Part shown: positions 8,059 through 18,164 of the stretch, piece by piece | How the letters are laid out: each line of letters starts with the position of its first letter | Position numbering within the stretch: position 1 is the stretch's first letter | Origin: [Mycobacterium] manitobense | Lineage (GTDB): Bacteria > Actinomycetota > Actinomycetes > Mycobacteriales > Mycobacteriaceae | Direction of reading: 5' to 3' | Assembly (NCBI RefSeq): GCF_025821665.1 | Contig: NZ_JACKSJ010000235.1 | Location: forward strand, 62,001 to 126,000 | Length of the DNA: 64,000 nt | Position numbers and translations under genes: made by a program | Notes under the pieces: model-generated | Seen by the model: the letters and a program-made list of their open reading frames with translations, nothing else | What the model was told of the DNA's origin: nothing | The model's database searches: none

Positions 8059-9545
8059 GCACGATCACCCACTGGATGAACAACGCGCCGTTCACCGGCA
8101 CCGGCACCGGGACGGCCCCGGTGACCAACCCGGCCACCGGTCAGGTCACCGGCGAGGTCGCCCTGGCCGGCGTCGAGGACGCCCGCGCCGTCATCGACGC
8201 CGCCGCAGCGGCGTTCCCGGCGTGGCGCGACACCTCGCTGGCCAAACGCACCGCGATCCTGTTCAACTTCCGGGAACTGCTCAATGCCCGCAAGGGCGAG
8301 CTGGCCCGGATCATCACCGCCGAGCACGGCAAGGTCGTCTCCGATGCGCTCGGAGAGGTCAGCCGCGGCCAGGAGGTCGTCGAGTTCGCCTGCGGCATCC
8401 CGCATCTGCTGAAGGGCGGGTTCACCGAGAACGCCTCGACCAAGGTCGACGTCTACTCGGTCCGCCAGCCGCTCGGCGTCGTCGGCGTCATCAGCCCCTT
8501 CAACTTCCCGGCGATGGTGCCGATGTGGTTCTTCCCGATCGCCATCGCGACGGGCAACACCGTCGTGCTCAAGCCCTCGGAGAAGGACCCGTCCGCGGCG
8601 CTGTGGATCGCCGCGCTGTGGGCCGAGGCCGGTCTGCCCGACGGGGTGTTCAACGTGCTGCAGGGCGACAAGACCGCCGTCGACGAACTGCTGACCAACC
8701 CGAAGGTCAAGTCGGTGTCTTTCGTCGGGTCGACGCCCATCGCGCAGTACGTGTACTCGACCGGCACCGCCGCGGGCAAGCGGGTCCAGGCCCTCGGCGG
8801 CGCCAAGAACCACGCCGTGATCCTGCCCGACGCCGATCTCGACCTGGCCGCCGACGCGATGGTCAACGCCGGCTTCGGCTCCGCCGGTGAGCGGTGCATG
8901 GCCATCAGCGCCTGCGTGGCCGTCGGCCCGATCGCCGACGACCTGGTCGCCAAGATCGCCGAACGCACTACGCCGTTGAAGATCGGCGACGGCACCGGGG
9001 ATTCGGACATGGGCCCACTGGTGACCAAGGCCCACCGCGACAAGGTGGCGTCCTACATCGACGCCGGCGAGGCCGACGGCGCCAAGATCGTCGTCGACGG
9101 CCGCTCCGTCGAAGCCGACGGCGGCGAGCAGGGTTTCTGGCTCGGGCCCACCCTGATCGACCACGTCACCCCCGAGATGAGCGTCTACACCGACGAGATC
9201 TTCGGCCCTGTGCTGTCGGTCGTGCGCGTCGAAACCTACGACGAGGCACTCGATCTCATCAACACCAACCCCTACGGCAACGGCACCGCGATCTTCACCA
9301 ACGACGGTGGCGCCGCCCGGCGGTTCCAGAACGAGGTGCAGGTCGGCATGGTCGGCATCAACGTGCCGATCCCGGTGCCTATGGCGTACTACAGCTTCGG
9401 CGGCTGGAAGGCCTCGCTGTTCGGCGACTCCCACGCCCACGGGATGGACGGCGTGCAGTTCTTCACCCGGCAGAAGGCCATCACCAGCCGCTGGCTCGAC
9501 CCCAGCCACGGCGGCATCGAGTTGGGCTTCCCGCAGAACCAGTGA
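8055..9545 (+). CDS. mmsA: CoA-acylating methylmalonate-semialdehyde / malonate-semialdehyde dehydrogenase
   Basis: A 496-residue aldehyde dehydrogenase that converts malonate semialdehyde (and methylmalonate semialdehyde) to acetyl-CoA (propionyl-CoA) and CO2, the last step of inositol breakdown. The catalytic Cys is in GSAGERCMAIS near residue 285, the oxyanion Asn is in ISPFNFPAMVPMWF, and the family-typical LGGAKNHAVILPDAD precedes the active site. The product is also called IolA. The start ATG overlaps the iolH stop (ATGA). The stop codon lies inside the left arm of a large hairpin that ends the operon. Confidence 0.92.
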   Translation: MSTITHWMNNAPFTGTGTGTAPVTNPATGQVTGEVALAGVEDARAVIDAAAAAFPAWRDTSLAKRTAILFNFRELLNARKGELARIITAEHGKVVSDALGEVSRGQEVVEFACGIPHLLKGGFTENASTKVDVYSVRQPLGVVGVISPFNFPAMVPMWFFPIAIATGNTVVLKPSEKDPSAALWIAALWAEAGLPDGVFNVLQGDKTAVDELLTNPKVKSVSFVGSTPIAQYVYSTGTAAGKRVQALGGAKNHAVILPDADLDLAADAMVNAGFGSAGERCMAISACVAVGPIADDLVAKIAERTTPLKIGDGTGDSDMGPLVTKAHRDKVASYIDAGEADGAKIVVDGRSVEADGGEQGFWLGPTLIDHVTPEMSVYTDEIFGPVLSVVRVETYDEALDLINTNPYGNGTAIFTNDGGAARRFQNEVQVGMVGINVPIPVPMAYYSFGGWKASLFGDSHAHGMDGVQFFTRQKAITSRWLDPSHGGIELGFPQNQ

Positions 9546-9592
9546 TTTGTGGAGTCTGAGCCGCGCTCACCGCGGCTAGGACTCCACAAATC
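9544..9592. terminator. Large perfect hairpin between convergent genes
   Basis: A 13-bp perfect outer stem (GATTTGTGGAGTC at 9544-9556 with its complement at 9580-9592) encloses a 7-bp inner stem (AGCCGCG at 9559-9565, CGCGGCT at 9571-9577) with a 5-nt loop. There is no clear U tract. Lying between the convergent mmsA and antiporter genes, it is probably a bidirectional terminator. The left arm includes part of the mmsA stop codon. Confidence 0.75.
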
Positions 9593-9608
9593 GCAAGGTC
9601 CCCGGCGC

Positions 9609-11168
9609 TCAGTCGGAGGTGCCGCGGGCGTCGAGGCGGCGCAACACGCGATCGACGACGGTGGGGTCGGTGCCCGATTTCGCGCGGGCGCCCACCACCG
9701 CGTCGCGAGCGGCTTCGAGCACCTCCTCCTTGAGCGCGTTCACCGTGCAGGCGTCGTGCACGTGCACGGTGTCCTGCCGGTCGGCCTCGTCTCGGATCAA
9801 CCCGAGCGAGTGCCACATGCGGGTGGCGTTCTCGCAGGCCTCGTCGATCACCTGCGAGTCGACGTCGCCGCGGTCGCGGACCTCGTCGAGACGGCGGAAT
9901 CCGGCGTCCCGGGCCCGTTGCAGCAGCTCCTGTTCCTCGGCGTCCTGCTCTTCGCCCGACACCGTGACACCGAGAACGCGGACCAGCACCGGCAGGGTGA
10001 GGCCTTGGGCCAGCATCGTGCCGATGATCACCACGAACGCGATGAAGATCAGCCGCTCACGCTCCGGGAAGCCGGGCGGCAGCGCCAGCACCGCCGCCAG
10101 CGTCACCACCCCTCGCATGCCCGCCCACGACGCCACCGTCATCTCCCGCCAGCCGACGGGTTCGGGCCTGTCGCTACGTCGCCGCATGACCTTCTCGTCG
10201 ATCGCGGCGACGGGGAAGATCCACAGGAACCGCACCACCACCACCACCGCCGTGATCAGCAGTGCCTGCCCGATCAGCGTGCCGAACGACCCGGACACCT
10301 GGTCGGCGACGGCGCGCAGTTCCAGGCCGACGAACGCGAAGGCCGCCCCCGTGACCAACAATTCGATGATCTCCCACGTCGTCCCGGACACCAGCCGGGT
10401 CTGCGCGGACTCCTGGTCGGCATAGCGGCTGAGCGCCAGCGCGATCGTGACCACCGCGAGCACCCCGCTGCCGTGCGCCGCGTCGGCGGCCACGTATGCC
10501 GCGAACGGCATCACCAGCACCAGTGCGCTGCCCGCGGGGTGGGCGGGCAGCTTCTTCAGCAGCCAGCGCGTCGCGACGGCGATCGCCAGCCCCACCGCGA
10601 TCCCGATGCCCACCGCCGCTCCGAGCGTCGCACCGGCATGCCAGGGCACGAACGCCCCCGTCACCGTCGACGCGACAGCCACCTCGTAGAGGACCAGTGA
10701 CGTCGCGTCGTTGACCAGTCCCTCGCCCTCCAGGATGGTGCGCAACCGGCGGGGCAACTTCAGCTTGTTCGCCACCGCGGTGGCGGCAACCGGATCGGGC
10801 GGCGCCACCGCCGCACCCAGCGCGAGCGCGGCGATGAGTGGCAGCCCGGGCACCACCGCCTGCAGCACCACGCCGACCGCGCACGCGGTCACCCCGACCA
10901 GCGCGATCGCGAGCAGGCCGATGGCGCGACGGTTGTCCAGGAACTGCCGCCACGACGTGCGACGGGCCGCGGCGAAGAGCAGCGGGGGCAGCACCAGCGG
11001 CAGGATCAGTTCCGGGTTCACCGTCGGCGGCGGAAGCCCCGGCACATAGGCCAGGGCGAGGCCGAAGATCAGCAGTACCACGGGATAGGGCAGGTTGATG
11101 CGCTCGGCGAGCGGAGCCAGCAGCACGGTGGCCGCCGCCAGCCCGAGCAGCAGCGTCAGGCCGGCCAT
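9609..11168 (-). CDS. Na+/H+ antiporter, CPA1 (NhaP/NHE) family
   Basis: A 519-residue membrane protein with about 12 hydrophobic segments over the first 400 residues, followed by a charged cytoplasmic tail. The CPA1 ion-binding region is visible as EGEGLVNDATSLVLYEVAV, with the conserved Asn-Asp pair. Further markers are GAAVAPPDPVAATAV and WAGMRGVVTLAAVLALP. It should exchange Na+ or K+ for protons across the cytoplasmic membrane. The ATG at 11168 begins a typical hydrophobic N-terminus; the upstream frame is charged and not membrane-like. It is transcribed towards the inositol operon. Confidence 0.85.
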   Translation of the reverse strand: MAGLTLLLGLAAATVLLAPLAERINLPYPVVLLIFGLALAYVPGLPPPTVNPELILPLVLPPLLFAAARRTSWRQFLDNRRAIGLLAIALVGVTACAVGVVLQAVVPGLPLIAALALGAAVAPPDPVAATAVANKLKLPRRLRTILEGEGLVNDATSLVLYEVAVASTVTGAFVPWHAGATLGAAVGIGIAVGLAIAVATRWLLKKLPAHPAGSALVLVMPFAAYVAADAAHGSGVLAVVTIALALSRYADQESAQTRLVSGTTWEIIELLVTGAAFAFVGLELRAVADQVSGSFGTLIGQALLITAVVVVVRFLWIFPVAAIDEKVMRRRSDRPEPVGWREMTVASWAGMRGVVTLAAVLALPPGFPERERLIFIAFVVIIGTMLAQGLTLPVLVRVLGVTVSGEEQDAEEQELLQRARDAGFRRLDEVRDRGDVDSQVIDEACENATRMWHSLGLIRDEADRQDTVHVHDACTVNALKEEVLEAARDAVVGARAKSGTDPTVVDRVLRRLDARGTSD

Positions 11169-11308
11169 CGGTGCCGGCCTCGGTGGGGTGTGGGTCTCAT
11201 GTCGACCTGCACATTCCCCATTCCCGGACGCGGGAACCCCTGGTGGCGGAATTCTTACGATCCGGGCCGGGCCGTCTCGGCGCGGGCGGCCGTGGCTATC
11301 CGACCGCC

Positions 11309-12397
11309 ATGACCCTGCGACCACTGCTGTTGACGCTCGTGCTGATCCTCGCGGGCTGCGGCGGTGAGGCCGCGGAGCAGTCCCCCGCCGAGCCGTCGAC
11401 GCCCGGTGCGGCAACGACGACCACCGGCCTGCTGCCCTCCGGGGTGCCGACCGAGGGCAACCGCCCGCCTGCCGGCGACCTGCCACCGCCCGCCGAACCG
11501 CAACAGGCGCCGCGACAGACCGCACCGGTGCCCGGCCGTACGGTGGCGGTCGGCACCGCACCCGAAGGTGTCGTCGTCGACGCGCAGACCCGCATCGTCG
11601 CGGTGGCCACCCGCAAACCCGACACGCTGGTGCTGCTCGACGCCGACAGCGGCGACGTCGTCGCACGTACACCGCTGCCCGGCTTCGTGCGCCACCTGCA
11701 GCTCGCCGCGCCCGGAGGACCCGTCCTGGTGCCCGTCGAGAGCGCCGACGCGTTGATCCGGGTCGAGCTGCCCGGCGGCCGGGCCGAACCGCAGGTGATC
11801 ACCGGGACGGTTCCGCACGACGCCGCGCAGGCCCCGAACGGCACCGTGTTCGTCGCCAACGAACTGGGCGGCACCGTCGCCGCGGTGCGTGGCGACGACA
11901 TCGTCAAGGTCTTCACCGACAGCGTCCAGCCGGCCGGGCTCGCACCGGTGGGCACCTCGATGGGACTGCTCGACGTGCGCAAGAACGACCTGACCGTCTA
12001 CGACAGCGACCGGCTGACCATCGTCGGGTCGACACCGGCAGGAGAGGGCCCGACCCATCTGGTCGCCGACCGGCACGGCCGGATGATCGCCACCGACACC
12101 CGCGGCGACGCGGTGCGCGTGTTCGAGCCGCGGCCGACGCCCCGTGAGGTCGCCTCGGTGCCGCAGGCCGGTGGGCCGTACGGCATCGCCTACGACCCGA
12201 CCCGTGACCGGCTGTGGGTCGCCTCGTCGGGCACCAACGAGGTCGTCGGCTACGACATGTCCTCGGCGCAGCCACGCGAGCTCCAGCGGCTGCCGACCGT
12301 GCAGAACCCGTACACCCTCGGTGTCGACGCGACGACCGGTCGGCTGTTCGTCGCCGGGGTGTCCGGCGGCGTGGTGCAGATCATCGACCCCGCGTGA
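11309..12397 (+). CDS. Lipoprotein with YncE/NHL-like beta-propeller
   Basis: A 362-residue exported lipoprotein. The lipobox LAGC places the modified Cys at residue 17, after a short signal peptide. A Pro/Thr-rich linker follows to about residue 75. The rest consists of repeated blade-like segments (DAQTRIVAVATRKPDTLVLLD, APNGTVFVANELGGTV, DPTRDRLWVASSGTNEVVGYD, DATTGRLFVAGVSGGV) typical of YncE-type seven-bladed propellers. Its ligand is unknown. It is a single gene, divergent from the antiporter and convergent with the glutamine synthetase gene, with a hairpin after its stop. Confidence 0.8.
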   Translation: MTLRPLLLTLVLILAGCGGEAAEQSPAEPSTPGAATTTTGLLPSGVPTEGNRPPAGDLPPPAEPQQAPRQTAPVPGRTVAVGTAPEGVVVDAQTRIVAVATRKPDTLVLLDADSGDVVARTPLPGFVRHLQLAAPGGPVLVPVESADALIRVELPGGRAEPQVITGTVPHDAAQAPNGTVFVANELGGTVAAVRGDDIVKVFTDSVQPAGLAPVGTSMGLLDVRKNDLTVYDSDRLTIVGSTPAGEGPTHLVADRHGRMIATDTRGDAVRVFEPRPTPREVASVPQAGGPYGIAYDPTRDRLWVASSGTNEVVGYDMSSAQPRELQRLPTVQNPYTLGVDATTGRLFVAGVSGGVVQIIDPA

Positions 12398-12402
12398 GCG
12401 TG

Positions 12403-12468
12403 GCCGCCGAGTGTGAGGGCTGCGGTTACCAGGGCCCGTACAGGACGGGAACCCTCACACCCGGCGGC
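12403..12468. terminator. Hairpin between convergent genes
   Basis: GCCGCC (12403-12408) plus GTGTGAGGG (12411-12419) pair with CCCTCACAC (12452-12460) plus GGCGGC (12463-12468). The stem is about 15 bp, interrupted by a 2x2 internal loop, around a loop of about 32 nt. It sits between the convergent lipoprotein and glutamine synthetase genes. There is no U tract. Confidence 0.55.
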
Positions 12469-12509
12469 GGTACGGGGTACGCGGCGAAGCGGGTCAGCGG
12501 CCGTGTTGA

Positions 12510-14684
12510 TCAGAGGATGTAGAGCATCTCCTGGTAGGTCGGCAGCGGCCACAGGTCGTCGGCGACGATGCCCTCGAGGGTGTCCGCGGCGGCACGCACC
12601 GCGTCCATCGCGGGAAGCAGGCCGTCGCGGGCGTGGGTCGCCTCCTCGAGCGCGCCCTCGGCGTGATGGGCCAGCGCGGCCTTCAGCGCCGACACCGCCG
12701 CGGTCAGCTCGCCGATCGGCTCCGAAACACCCTGCAGCAGCGTCATGTCGGGCTCGATGCCGGCCGCCTTGAGCGTCGCGACGTTCTGCGCGAGCTCGGT
12801 CTGGTAGCGCACCGCCGCGGGCAGGATGACCGTGGATCCCAGCTCCAGGGCCAGCTTCGCCTCGACCGCGACGGTCAGCGCGTACTGCTCGAGGCGGACC
12901 TCGTAGCGGCTGTGCAGTTCGCGCTCGCTGAACACGCCGTACCGCTCGAACACCTCGATCGCCTCCGGCTTGATCAGCTCGGGAACCGCGTCGAGGGTGG
13001 TCTTGAGGTTGGGCAGTCCACGCTCGGCCGCCTCGATGTGCCAGTTCTCGGAGTAGCCGTCGCCGTTGAACACCACCGCGCCGTGCTCGGTGATGATCTC
13101 GGTGAGCAGCGTCTGCACCGCGGTGTCGAACGCCTCGCCGTCGGACACGGCCTTCTCCAGCACCGTGGCCATGTAGTCCAGCGAGTCGGCCATGATCGTG
13201 TTCAGGATGATCATCGGCACGTTGATCGTCTGGCCCGAACCGGGCGCGCGGAACTCGAAGCGGTTGCCGGTGAACGCGAACGGGCTGGTGCGGTTACGGT
13301 CGCCCGGATCGGTGGGCAGGATCGGCAGGGTGTCGACGCCGATGATCATGGTGCCCTTGCCCTTCGACGACGTCGCCGCGCCCTTGGCGATCTGGTCGAA
13401 GACGTCGGCGAGCTGATCGCCGAGGAAGATCGAGATGATCGCGGGCGGTGCCTCGTTGGCGCCGAGACGGTGGTCGTTGGTGGCCGAGGCGACCGACACC
13501 CGCAGCAGGCCGGCGTACTTGTGCACCGCGCGGATCACCGCGGCACAGAACACCAGGAACTGCGCGTTCTCGTGCGGGGTGTCGCCGGGCACCAGCAGGC
13601 TGCCGAACTGCGCGTTGCCCATCGAGAAGTTCACGTGCTTGCCCGAACCGTTGACCCCGGCGAACGGCTTCTCGTGGAACAGGCACTCCATGCCGTGCTT
13701 CTTGGCGATGGTCTTGAACGTGGTCATCAGCAACTGCTGATGATCGGCGGCGATGTTGGCCCGCTCGAACATCGGCGCGATCTCGAACTGGCCGGGCGCG
13801 ACCTCGTTGTGGCGGGTCTTGGCCGGGATGCCCAGCTTGAACAGCTCGCGTTCGGTGTCCATCATGAAGCCGAGCACGCGCTCGGGGATGGCGCCGAAGT
13901 AGTGGTCGTCGAACTCCTGGCCTTTCGGCGGCTTGGTGCCGAACAGGGTGCGTCCCGCGTTGATCAGGTCCGGGCGGGCGAGGAAGAAGTGCCGGTCGAT
14001 CAGGAAGTACTCCTGCTCAGGACCGCAGAACGACACGATGTGATCGAAGTCTTTGTGGCCGAACAGCTTCAGGATGCGCTCGGCCTGCGCGCCCATCGCC
14101 TGCTGGCTGCGCAGCAGCGGCGTCTTGAAGTCCAGCGCCTCACCGGTCATCGAGACGAACACCGTCGGGATGCACAGCGTGTTGCCGTTCGGGTTCTCCA
14201 GGATGTACGCCGGGCTGGTGACGTCCCAGCCGGTGTAGCCGCGCGCCTCGAAGGTGCTGCGCAGGCCGCCCGACGGGAAACTCGACGCGTCGGGCTCACC
14301 CTGGATCAGGGTCTTGCCGGCGAACTCGGCCAGCGTCTGGCCGTCGGAGACCGGCTCGAGGAAGCTGTCGTGCTTCTCGGCGGTGAACCCGGTCATCGGG
14401 TAGAAGACGTGGGCGTAGTGGGTGGCCCCCTTGGACAGCGCCCAGTCCTTCATCACCGAGGCGACGGAGTCGGCGACGGCCGGGTCGAGTTTGGCGCCCT
14501 TCTCGATGGTGGCGACCACGGACTTGTACACCGACTTGGGCAGCCGCAACTGCATCTCGGCCTTGGTGAACACGTTCGATCCGAAGATCTCGCCGGGCGC
14601 CTCGGCGGGATCGAAGCTGATCGCCGGCGGCACGTACGCCTCGACGTTGTTGATGGCCTGCAGACGCACGGCATTTCCGCTCAA
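12510..14684 (-). CDS. Glutamine synthetase type III
   Basis: A 724-residue enzyme of the large GSIII class (called GlnN in some bacteria), which makes glutamine from glutamate, ammonia and ATP. Visible family features are [64 protein letters not shown] and [20 protein letters not shown]. The length is far above that of type I enzymes (about 470). A TTG start at 14684 is preferred because AGGAA lies 6 nt upstream; an in-frame ATG at 14705 would add seven residues. It is divergent from the molybdoenzyme gene across about 190 bp. It is an accessory isozyme, with no type I synthetase in this window. Confidence 0.9.
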   Translation of the reverse strand: MSGNAVRLQAINNVEAYVPPAISFDPAEAPGEIFGSNVFTKAEMQLRLPKSVYKSVVATIEKGAKLDPAVADSVASVMKDWALSKGATHYAHVFYPMTGFTAEKHDSFLEPVSDGQTLAEFAGKTLIQGEPDASSFPSGGLRSTFEARGYTGWDVTSPAYILENPNGNTLCIPTVFVSMTGEALDFKTPLLRSQQAMGAQAERILKLFGHKDFDHIVSFCGPEQEYFLIDRHFFLARPDLINAGRTLFGTKPPKGQEFDDHYFGAIPERVLGFMMDTERELFKLGIPAKTRHNEVAPGQFEIAPMFERANIAADHQQLLMTTFKTIAKKHGMECLFHEKPFAGVNGSGKHVNFSMGNAQFGSLLVPGDTPHENAQFLVFCAAVIRAVHKYAGLLRVSVASATNDHRLGANEAPPAIISIFLGDQLADVFDQIAKGAATSSKGKGTMIIGVDTLPILPTDPGDRNRTSPFAFTGNRFEFRAPGSGQTINVPMIILNTIMADSLDYMATVLEKAVSDGEAFDTAVQTLLTEIITEHGAVVFNGDGYSENWHIEAAERGLPNLKTTLDAVPELIKPEAIEVFERYGVFSERELHSRYEVRLEQYALTVAVEAKLALELGSTVILPAAVRYQTELAQNVATLKAAGIEPDMTLLQGVSEPIGELTAAVSALKAALAHHAEGALEEATHARDGLLPAMDAVRAAADTLEGIVADDLWPLPTYQEMLYIL

Positions 14685-14862
14685 TGAAGTTCCTATCACT
14701 CCCATGGTCCGCGCGTGTCTCACGCCGACGGTTGACCGGCCAACACTAGGAACGGTCGATGGCAAACTTGTTACGCGCCCGTCACCGGCAGAATTCAATC
14801 GCCGTCCCGCGGCGTCACCACCTCACCACCCCGACCCGCGGCCGCGGCGTTGCGACGACGCC

Positions 14863-14868
14863 TACGCT
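14863..14868 (+). promoter_or_regulatory. -10 box for leaderless molybdoenzyme mRNA
   Basis: TACGCT (TANNNT class) ends 6 nt before the ATG at 14875, the spacing expected when transcription begins at the start codon. There is no ribosome-binding site. Confidence 0.5.
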
Positions 14869-14874
14869 GGTTTC

Positions 14875-17244
14875 ATGGGGCTTCGACTACGCAGAGGACG
14901 CGGTGTCACCCGCGACATCGAGGCGGACTACGACGAGCACGCCGCGGTGACCACCGGACCGGAAGGCGAGGCCGCGGGCGTCAAAGCCGTGCTGGTGTCG
15001 CTGCAGCGCGGCCTCAAGTCGATGGGTCCGCTGCGCACCGCCGCATCGCTGGTCCGGCTCAACCAGAGGCACGGGTTCGACTGCCCCGGTTGTGCCTGGC
15101 CGGAGGAGCCCGGCGGCCGCAAGTTCGCCGAGTTCTGCGAGAACGGCGCGAAGGCCGTCGCCGAGGAGGCCACCAAGCGGGTGGTGACACCGGAGTTCTT
15201 CGCCCGGCACTCGATCGCCGACCTGGGAGCCCGTCCCGAGTACTGGCTGAGCCAGCAGGGCAGGCTCACCCACCCGGTGGTGCTGCGTCCCGGTGACGAC
15301 CACTACCGCGAGATCGGCTGGGCCGAGGCGTACCGGCTGATCGCCGGCGAATTGCGGGCCCTCGCCGATCCGAACGAGGCGGTGTTCTACACCTCTGGTC
15401 GCACCAGCAACGAGGCCGCGTTCCTGTACCAGCTGCTGGTCCGCAGCTTCGGCACCAACAACCTGCCGGACTGTTCGAACATGTGCCACGAGTCCTCGGG
15501 CGCCGCGCTGGGCGATGCGATCGGCATCGGCAAGGGATCGGTCAGCGTCGAGGACGTCGCCACCGCGGACCTGATCATCATCGCCGGCCAGAATCCGGGC
15601 ACCAACCATCCCCGGATGCTGTCGGTGCTGGAGAAGGCGAAGGCCGACGGCGCGAAGATCATCGCCGTCAATCCACTGCCCGAGGCCGGCCTGATCCGCT
15701 TCAAGGACCCGCAAAAGGTGCACGGCGTGGTCGGACACGGGGTGCCGATCGCCGACGAGTTCGTCCAGATCCGCCTCGGCGGCGACATGGCGCTGTTCGC
15801 GGGCGTGGCGCGCCTGCTGTTGGAGGCCGACGACCGGCAGCCCGGCACCGTCGTCGACCGCGAATTCATCGACAAGCACTGCGCTGGCTTCGCCGAGTAC
15901 GAGGCGCACGCCCGGGCGGTGGACCTGGACGCCGTGCTCGAGGCCACCGGCATCGACCGCGAACAGCTGGAACGGGTGGCGGCGATGGTCGCCGGTTCGC
16001 AGCGCACCGTGGCGTGCTGGGCGATGGGGCTCACGCAGCACCGGCATGCGGTGGCGATGATCTCCGAGATCGCCAACGTGCTGCTGATGCGCGGCATGAT
16101 CGGCAAGCCCGGGGCCGGATTGTGCCCGGTGCGTGGCCATTCCAACGTGCAGGGCGACCGCACGATGGGCATCTGGGAGAAGATGCCGGAGGCGTTCCTC
16201 GCCGCGCTGGACGCCCACTTCGGAATCGTCAGCCCGCGCGACCACGGCGTGGACACCGTCGACGCGATCCGGGCGATGCGCGATGGCCGGGCCAAGGTGT
16301 TCATGGGCATGGGCGGCAACTTCGCGCTGGCGACGCCGGACACCGCGGTGACCGAGGCCGCGCTGCGCAGTTGCTCGCTCACCGTGCAGGTGTCGACGAA
16401 GCTCAACCGCAGCCACATCGTGCACGGCCGCACCGCGCTCATCCTGCCCTCGCTCGGCCGCACCGACCGTGACCTGCAGAACGGCATGAAACAACAGGTT
16501 TCCGTAGAGGATTCGATGTCGATGGTGCACCTGTCGCGCGGCAGCCTGCACCCGCCGGGCGACGAGGTGCGCAGCGAGGTCGCCATCATCTGCCAGTTGG
16601 CTCGCGAGCTGCTCGGCCCCGACCATCCGGTGCCGTGGGAGCGGTTCAACGCCGACTACGACACCATCCGCGACGCCATCGCCGCCGTGGTGCCCGGATG
16701 CACCGACTACAACGCCAGGGTGCGCGCACCCGACGGCTTCCAGCTGCCCAACGGCCCCCGCGACTCACGCGAGTTCCCGACCAGCACAGGCAAAGCCAAC
16801 TTCGCTGTCAACGAGCTCGAATGGGTGCCGGTGCCGCCCGGCCGACTGGTGCTGCAGACCCTGCGCAGCCACGACCAGTACAACACCACGATCTACGGGC
16901 TGAGCGACCGCTACCGCGGTGTCGAGGGTGGCCGGCGCGTCGTCTTCGTCAACCCGACCGACCTCGCCGAATTCGGTCTCACCGAAGGCGACCGTGTCGA
17001 TCTGGTGTCGGAGTTCGCCGTCGGTGGCGAGACGCAGGAACGCCGGGCCAAGGACTTCATGGTGGTGCCGTACTCGACACCTGCGGGCAACGCCGCCGCC
17101 TACTACCCGGAGACGAATTCGCTGGTGCCCCTCGACCACGTCGCCGCGAGGTCGAACACCCCGGTCTCCAAGGCCGTCGTCATCCGGCTCGAGAGGGCCA
17201 GCGCGCCCAGCGATCTGGTGAGCGGTTCGACATGGGACGAGTGA
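14875..17244 (+). CDS. FdhF/YdeP-family molybdopterin oxidoreductase
   Basis: A 789-residue molybdenum enzyme of the YdeP/FdhF-like group. After a basic N-terminus it carries [14 protein letters not shown] near residue 63, then the catalytic-subunit fold with [51 protein letters not shown] and a C-terminal dinucleotide-binding domain ([20 protein letters not shown]). The usual N-terminal CxxCxxxC iron-sulfur motif of classical formate dehydrogenases is not present, and no electron-transfer subunits are adjacent. The substrate is therefore uncertain; formate is one possibility because fdhD follows with a 13-nt overlap. The start is ATG at 14875 on a leaderless promoter. Confidence 0.85.
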   Translation: MGLRLRRGRGVTRDIEADYDEHAAVTTGPEGEAAGVKAVLVSLQRGLKSMGPLRTAASLVRLNQRHGFDCPGCAWPEEPGGRKFAEFCENGAKAVAEEATKRVVTPEFFARHSIADLGARPEYWLSQQGRLTHPVVLRPGDDHYREIGWAEAYRLIAGELRALADPNEAVFYTSGRTSNEAAFLYQLLVRSFGTNNLPDCSNMCHESSGAALGDAIGIGKGSVSVEDVATADLIIIAGQNPGTNHPRMLSVLEKAKADGAKIIAVNPLPEAGLIRFKDPQKVHGVVGHGVPIADEFVQIRLGGDMALFAGVARLLLEADDRQPGTVVDREFIDKHCAGFAEYEAHARAVDLDAVLEATGIDREQLERVAAMVAGSQRTVACWAMGLTQHRHAVAMISEIANVLLMRGMIGKPGAGLCPVRGHSNVQGDRTMGIWEKMPEAFLAALDAHFGIVSPRDHGVDTVDAIRAMRDGRAKVFMGMGGNFALATPDTAVTEAALRSCSLTVQVSTKLNRSHIVHGRTALILPSLGRTDRDLQNGMKQQVSVEDSMSMVHLSRGSLHPPGDEVRSEVAIICQLARELLGPDHPVPWERFNADYDTIRDAIAAVVPGCTDYNARVRAPDGFQLPNGPRDSREFPTSTGKANFAVNELEWVPVPPGRLVLQTLRSHDQYNTTIYGLSDRYRGVEGGRRVVFVNPTDLAEFGLTEGDRVDLVSEFAVGGETQERRAKDFMVVPYSTPAGNAAAYYPETNSLVPLDHVAARSNTPVSKAVVIRLERASAPSDLVSGSTWDE

Positions 17245-18056
17245 CCACCCGCCGGCGGGCGCACCACCTCACCGGCGAGGACACCGTCGCCCGGCCGGAG
17301 ACGCTGGTGGTCGAGGAACCGCTGGAGATCCGCCTGAACGGCACGCCGATCACCGTGACGATGCGCACACCGGGCTCCGATGTCGAACTCGCGCAGGGTT
17401 TCCTGCTCACCGAGGGCGTCATCGGCCACCGTGACGATGTGCTGACCGTCCGCTATTGCCGCGGCGCTGACGAAACGGGCGCCAACACCTACAACGTGCT
17501 CGACGTCACCCTGGCGCCGACGGTGCCCATGCCGGACATCGACGTGCGGCGCAACTTCTACACCACGTCGTCCTGCGGGGTGTGCGGCAAGGCGTCGCTG
17601 GAGGCTGTGCAGCTGTCGAGCAGGCACTGTCCGGGCGACGATCCGTCGACCGTTCCCGCAGGGACGCTGTCGGCGATGCCGGACCAGTTGCGCCGGGCGC
17701 AGAAGGTGTTCGCCAGCACCGGCGGCCTGCACGGCGCCGCGCTGTTCACCACCGACGGCACGCTGCTGGTGGTGCGCGAAGACATCGGCAGGCACAACGC
17801 CGTCGACAAGGTGATCGGCTGGGCGACCGAACAGGATCGCGTCCCGCTGACGGGCACGGTGCTGCTGGTCAGCGGTCGCGCATCGTTCGAGCTCACCCAG
17901 AAAGCGGTGATGGCCGGCATCCCGGTGCTCGCCGCGGTGTCGGCGCCGTCGTCGCTCGCCGTCGACCTGGCCAGCCAGTCCGGACTCACGCTGGTGGCGT
18001 TCCTGCGGGGCGACTCGATGAACGTGTACACCCGGCCGGACCGCGTCACCCGCTGA
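17232..18056 (+). CDS. fdhD: Formate dehydrogenase accessory sulfurtransferase FdhD
   Basis: A 274-residue protein that delivers sulfur to the molybdenum cofactor of formate-dehydrogenase-type enzymes. The sulfur-relay motif [10 protein letters not shown] is near residue 115. The cofactor-binding segments [24 protein letters not shown] and [21 protein letters not shown] are all present. It overlaps the end of the molybdoenzyme gene, so the pair is one transcription unit and FdhD presumably activates that enzyme. The start ATG at 17232 could be replaced by GTG at 17241. Confidence 0.93.
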   Translation: MGRVTTRRRAHHLTGEDTVARPETLVVEEPLEIRLNGTPITVTMRTPGSDVELAQGFLLTEGVIGHRDDVLTVRYCRGADETGANTYNVLDVTLAPTVPMPDIDVRRNFYTTSSCGVCGKASLEAVQLSSRHCPGDDPSTVPAGTLSAMPDQLRRAQKVFASTGGLHGAALFTTDGTLLVVREDIGRHNAVDKVIGWATEQDRVPLTGTVLLVSGRASFELTQKAVMAGIPVLAAVSAPSSLAVDLASQSGLTLVAFLRGDSMNVYTRPDRVTR

Positions 18057-18164
18057 GCAGGACGCACCCGTAGACTTCGGATCGTATGGCAACGCGATGA
18101 CGGGTTGCCCCGACCCGACGGCCACCGCCACATGTCATGGACGCCATCGAACAAGGATTGACCA

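Noticed and set aside
9544-9592. Riboswitch or attachment site
   Set aside because: It is a simple nested palindrome between two convergent genes with no downstream gene to regulate; terminator is the simpler reading.
12633-14687. Very long open frame antisense to the glutamine synthetase gene
   Set aside because: High GC removes stop codons on the opposite strand; the translation is low-complexity (Arg, Gly, Val, Asp) with no family features, while the sense strand has clear GSIII motifs.
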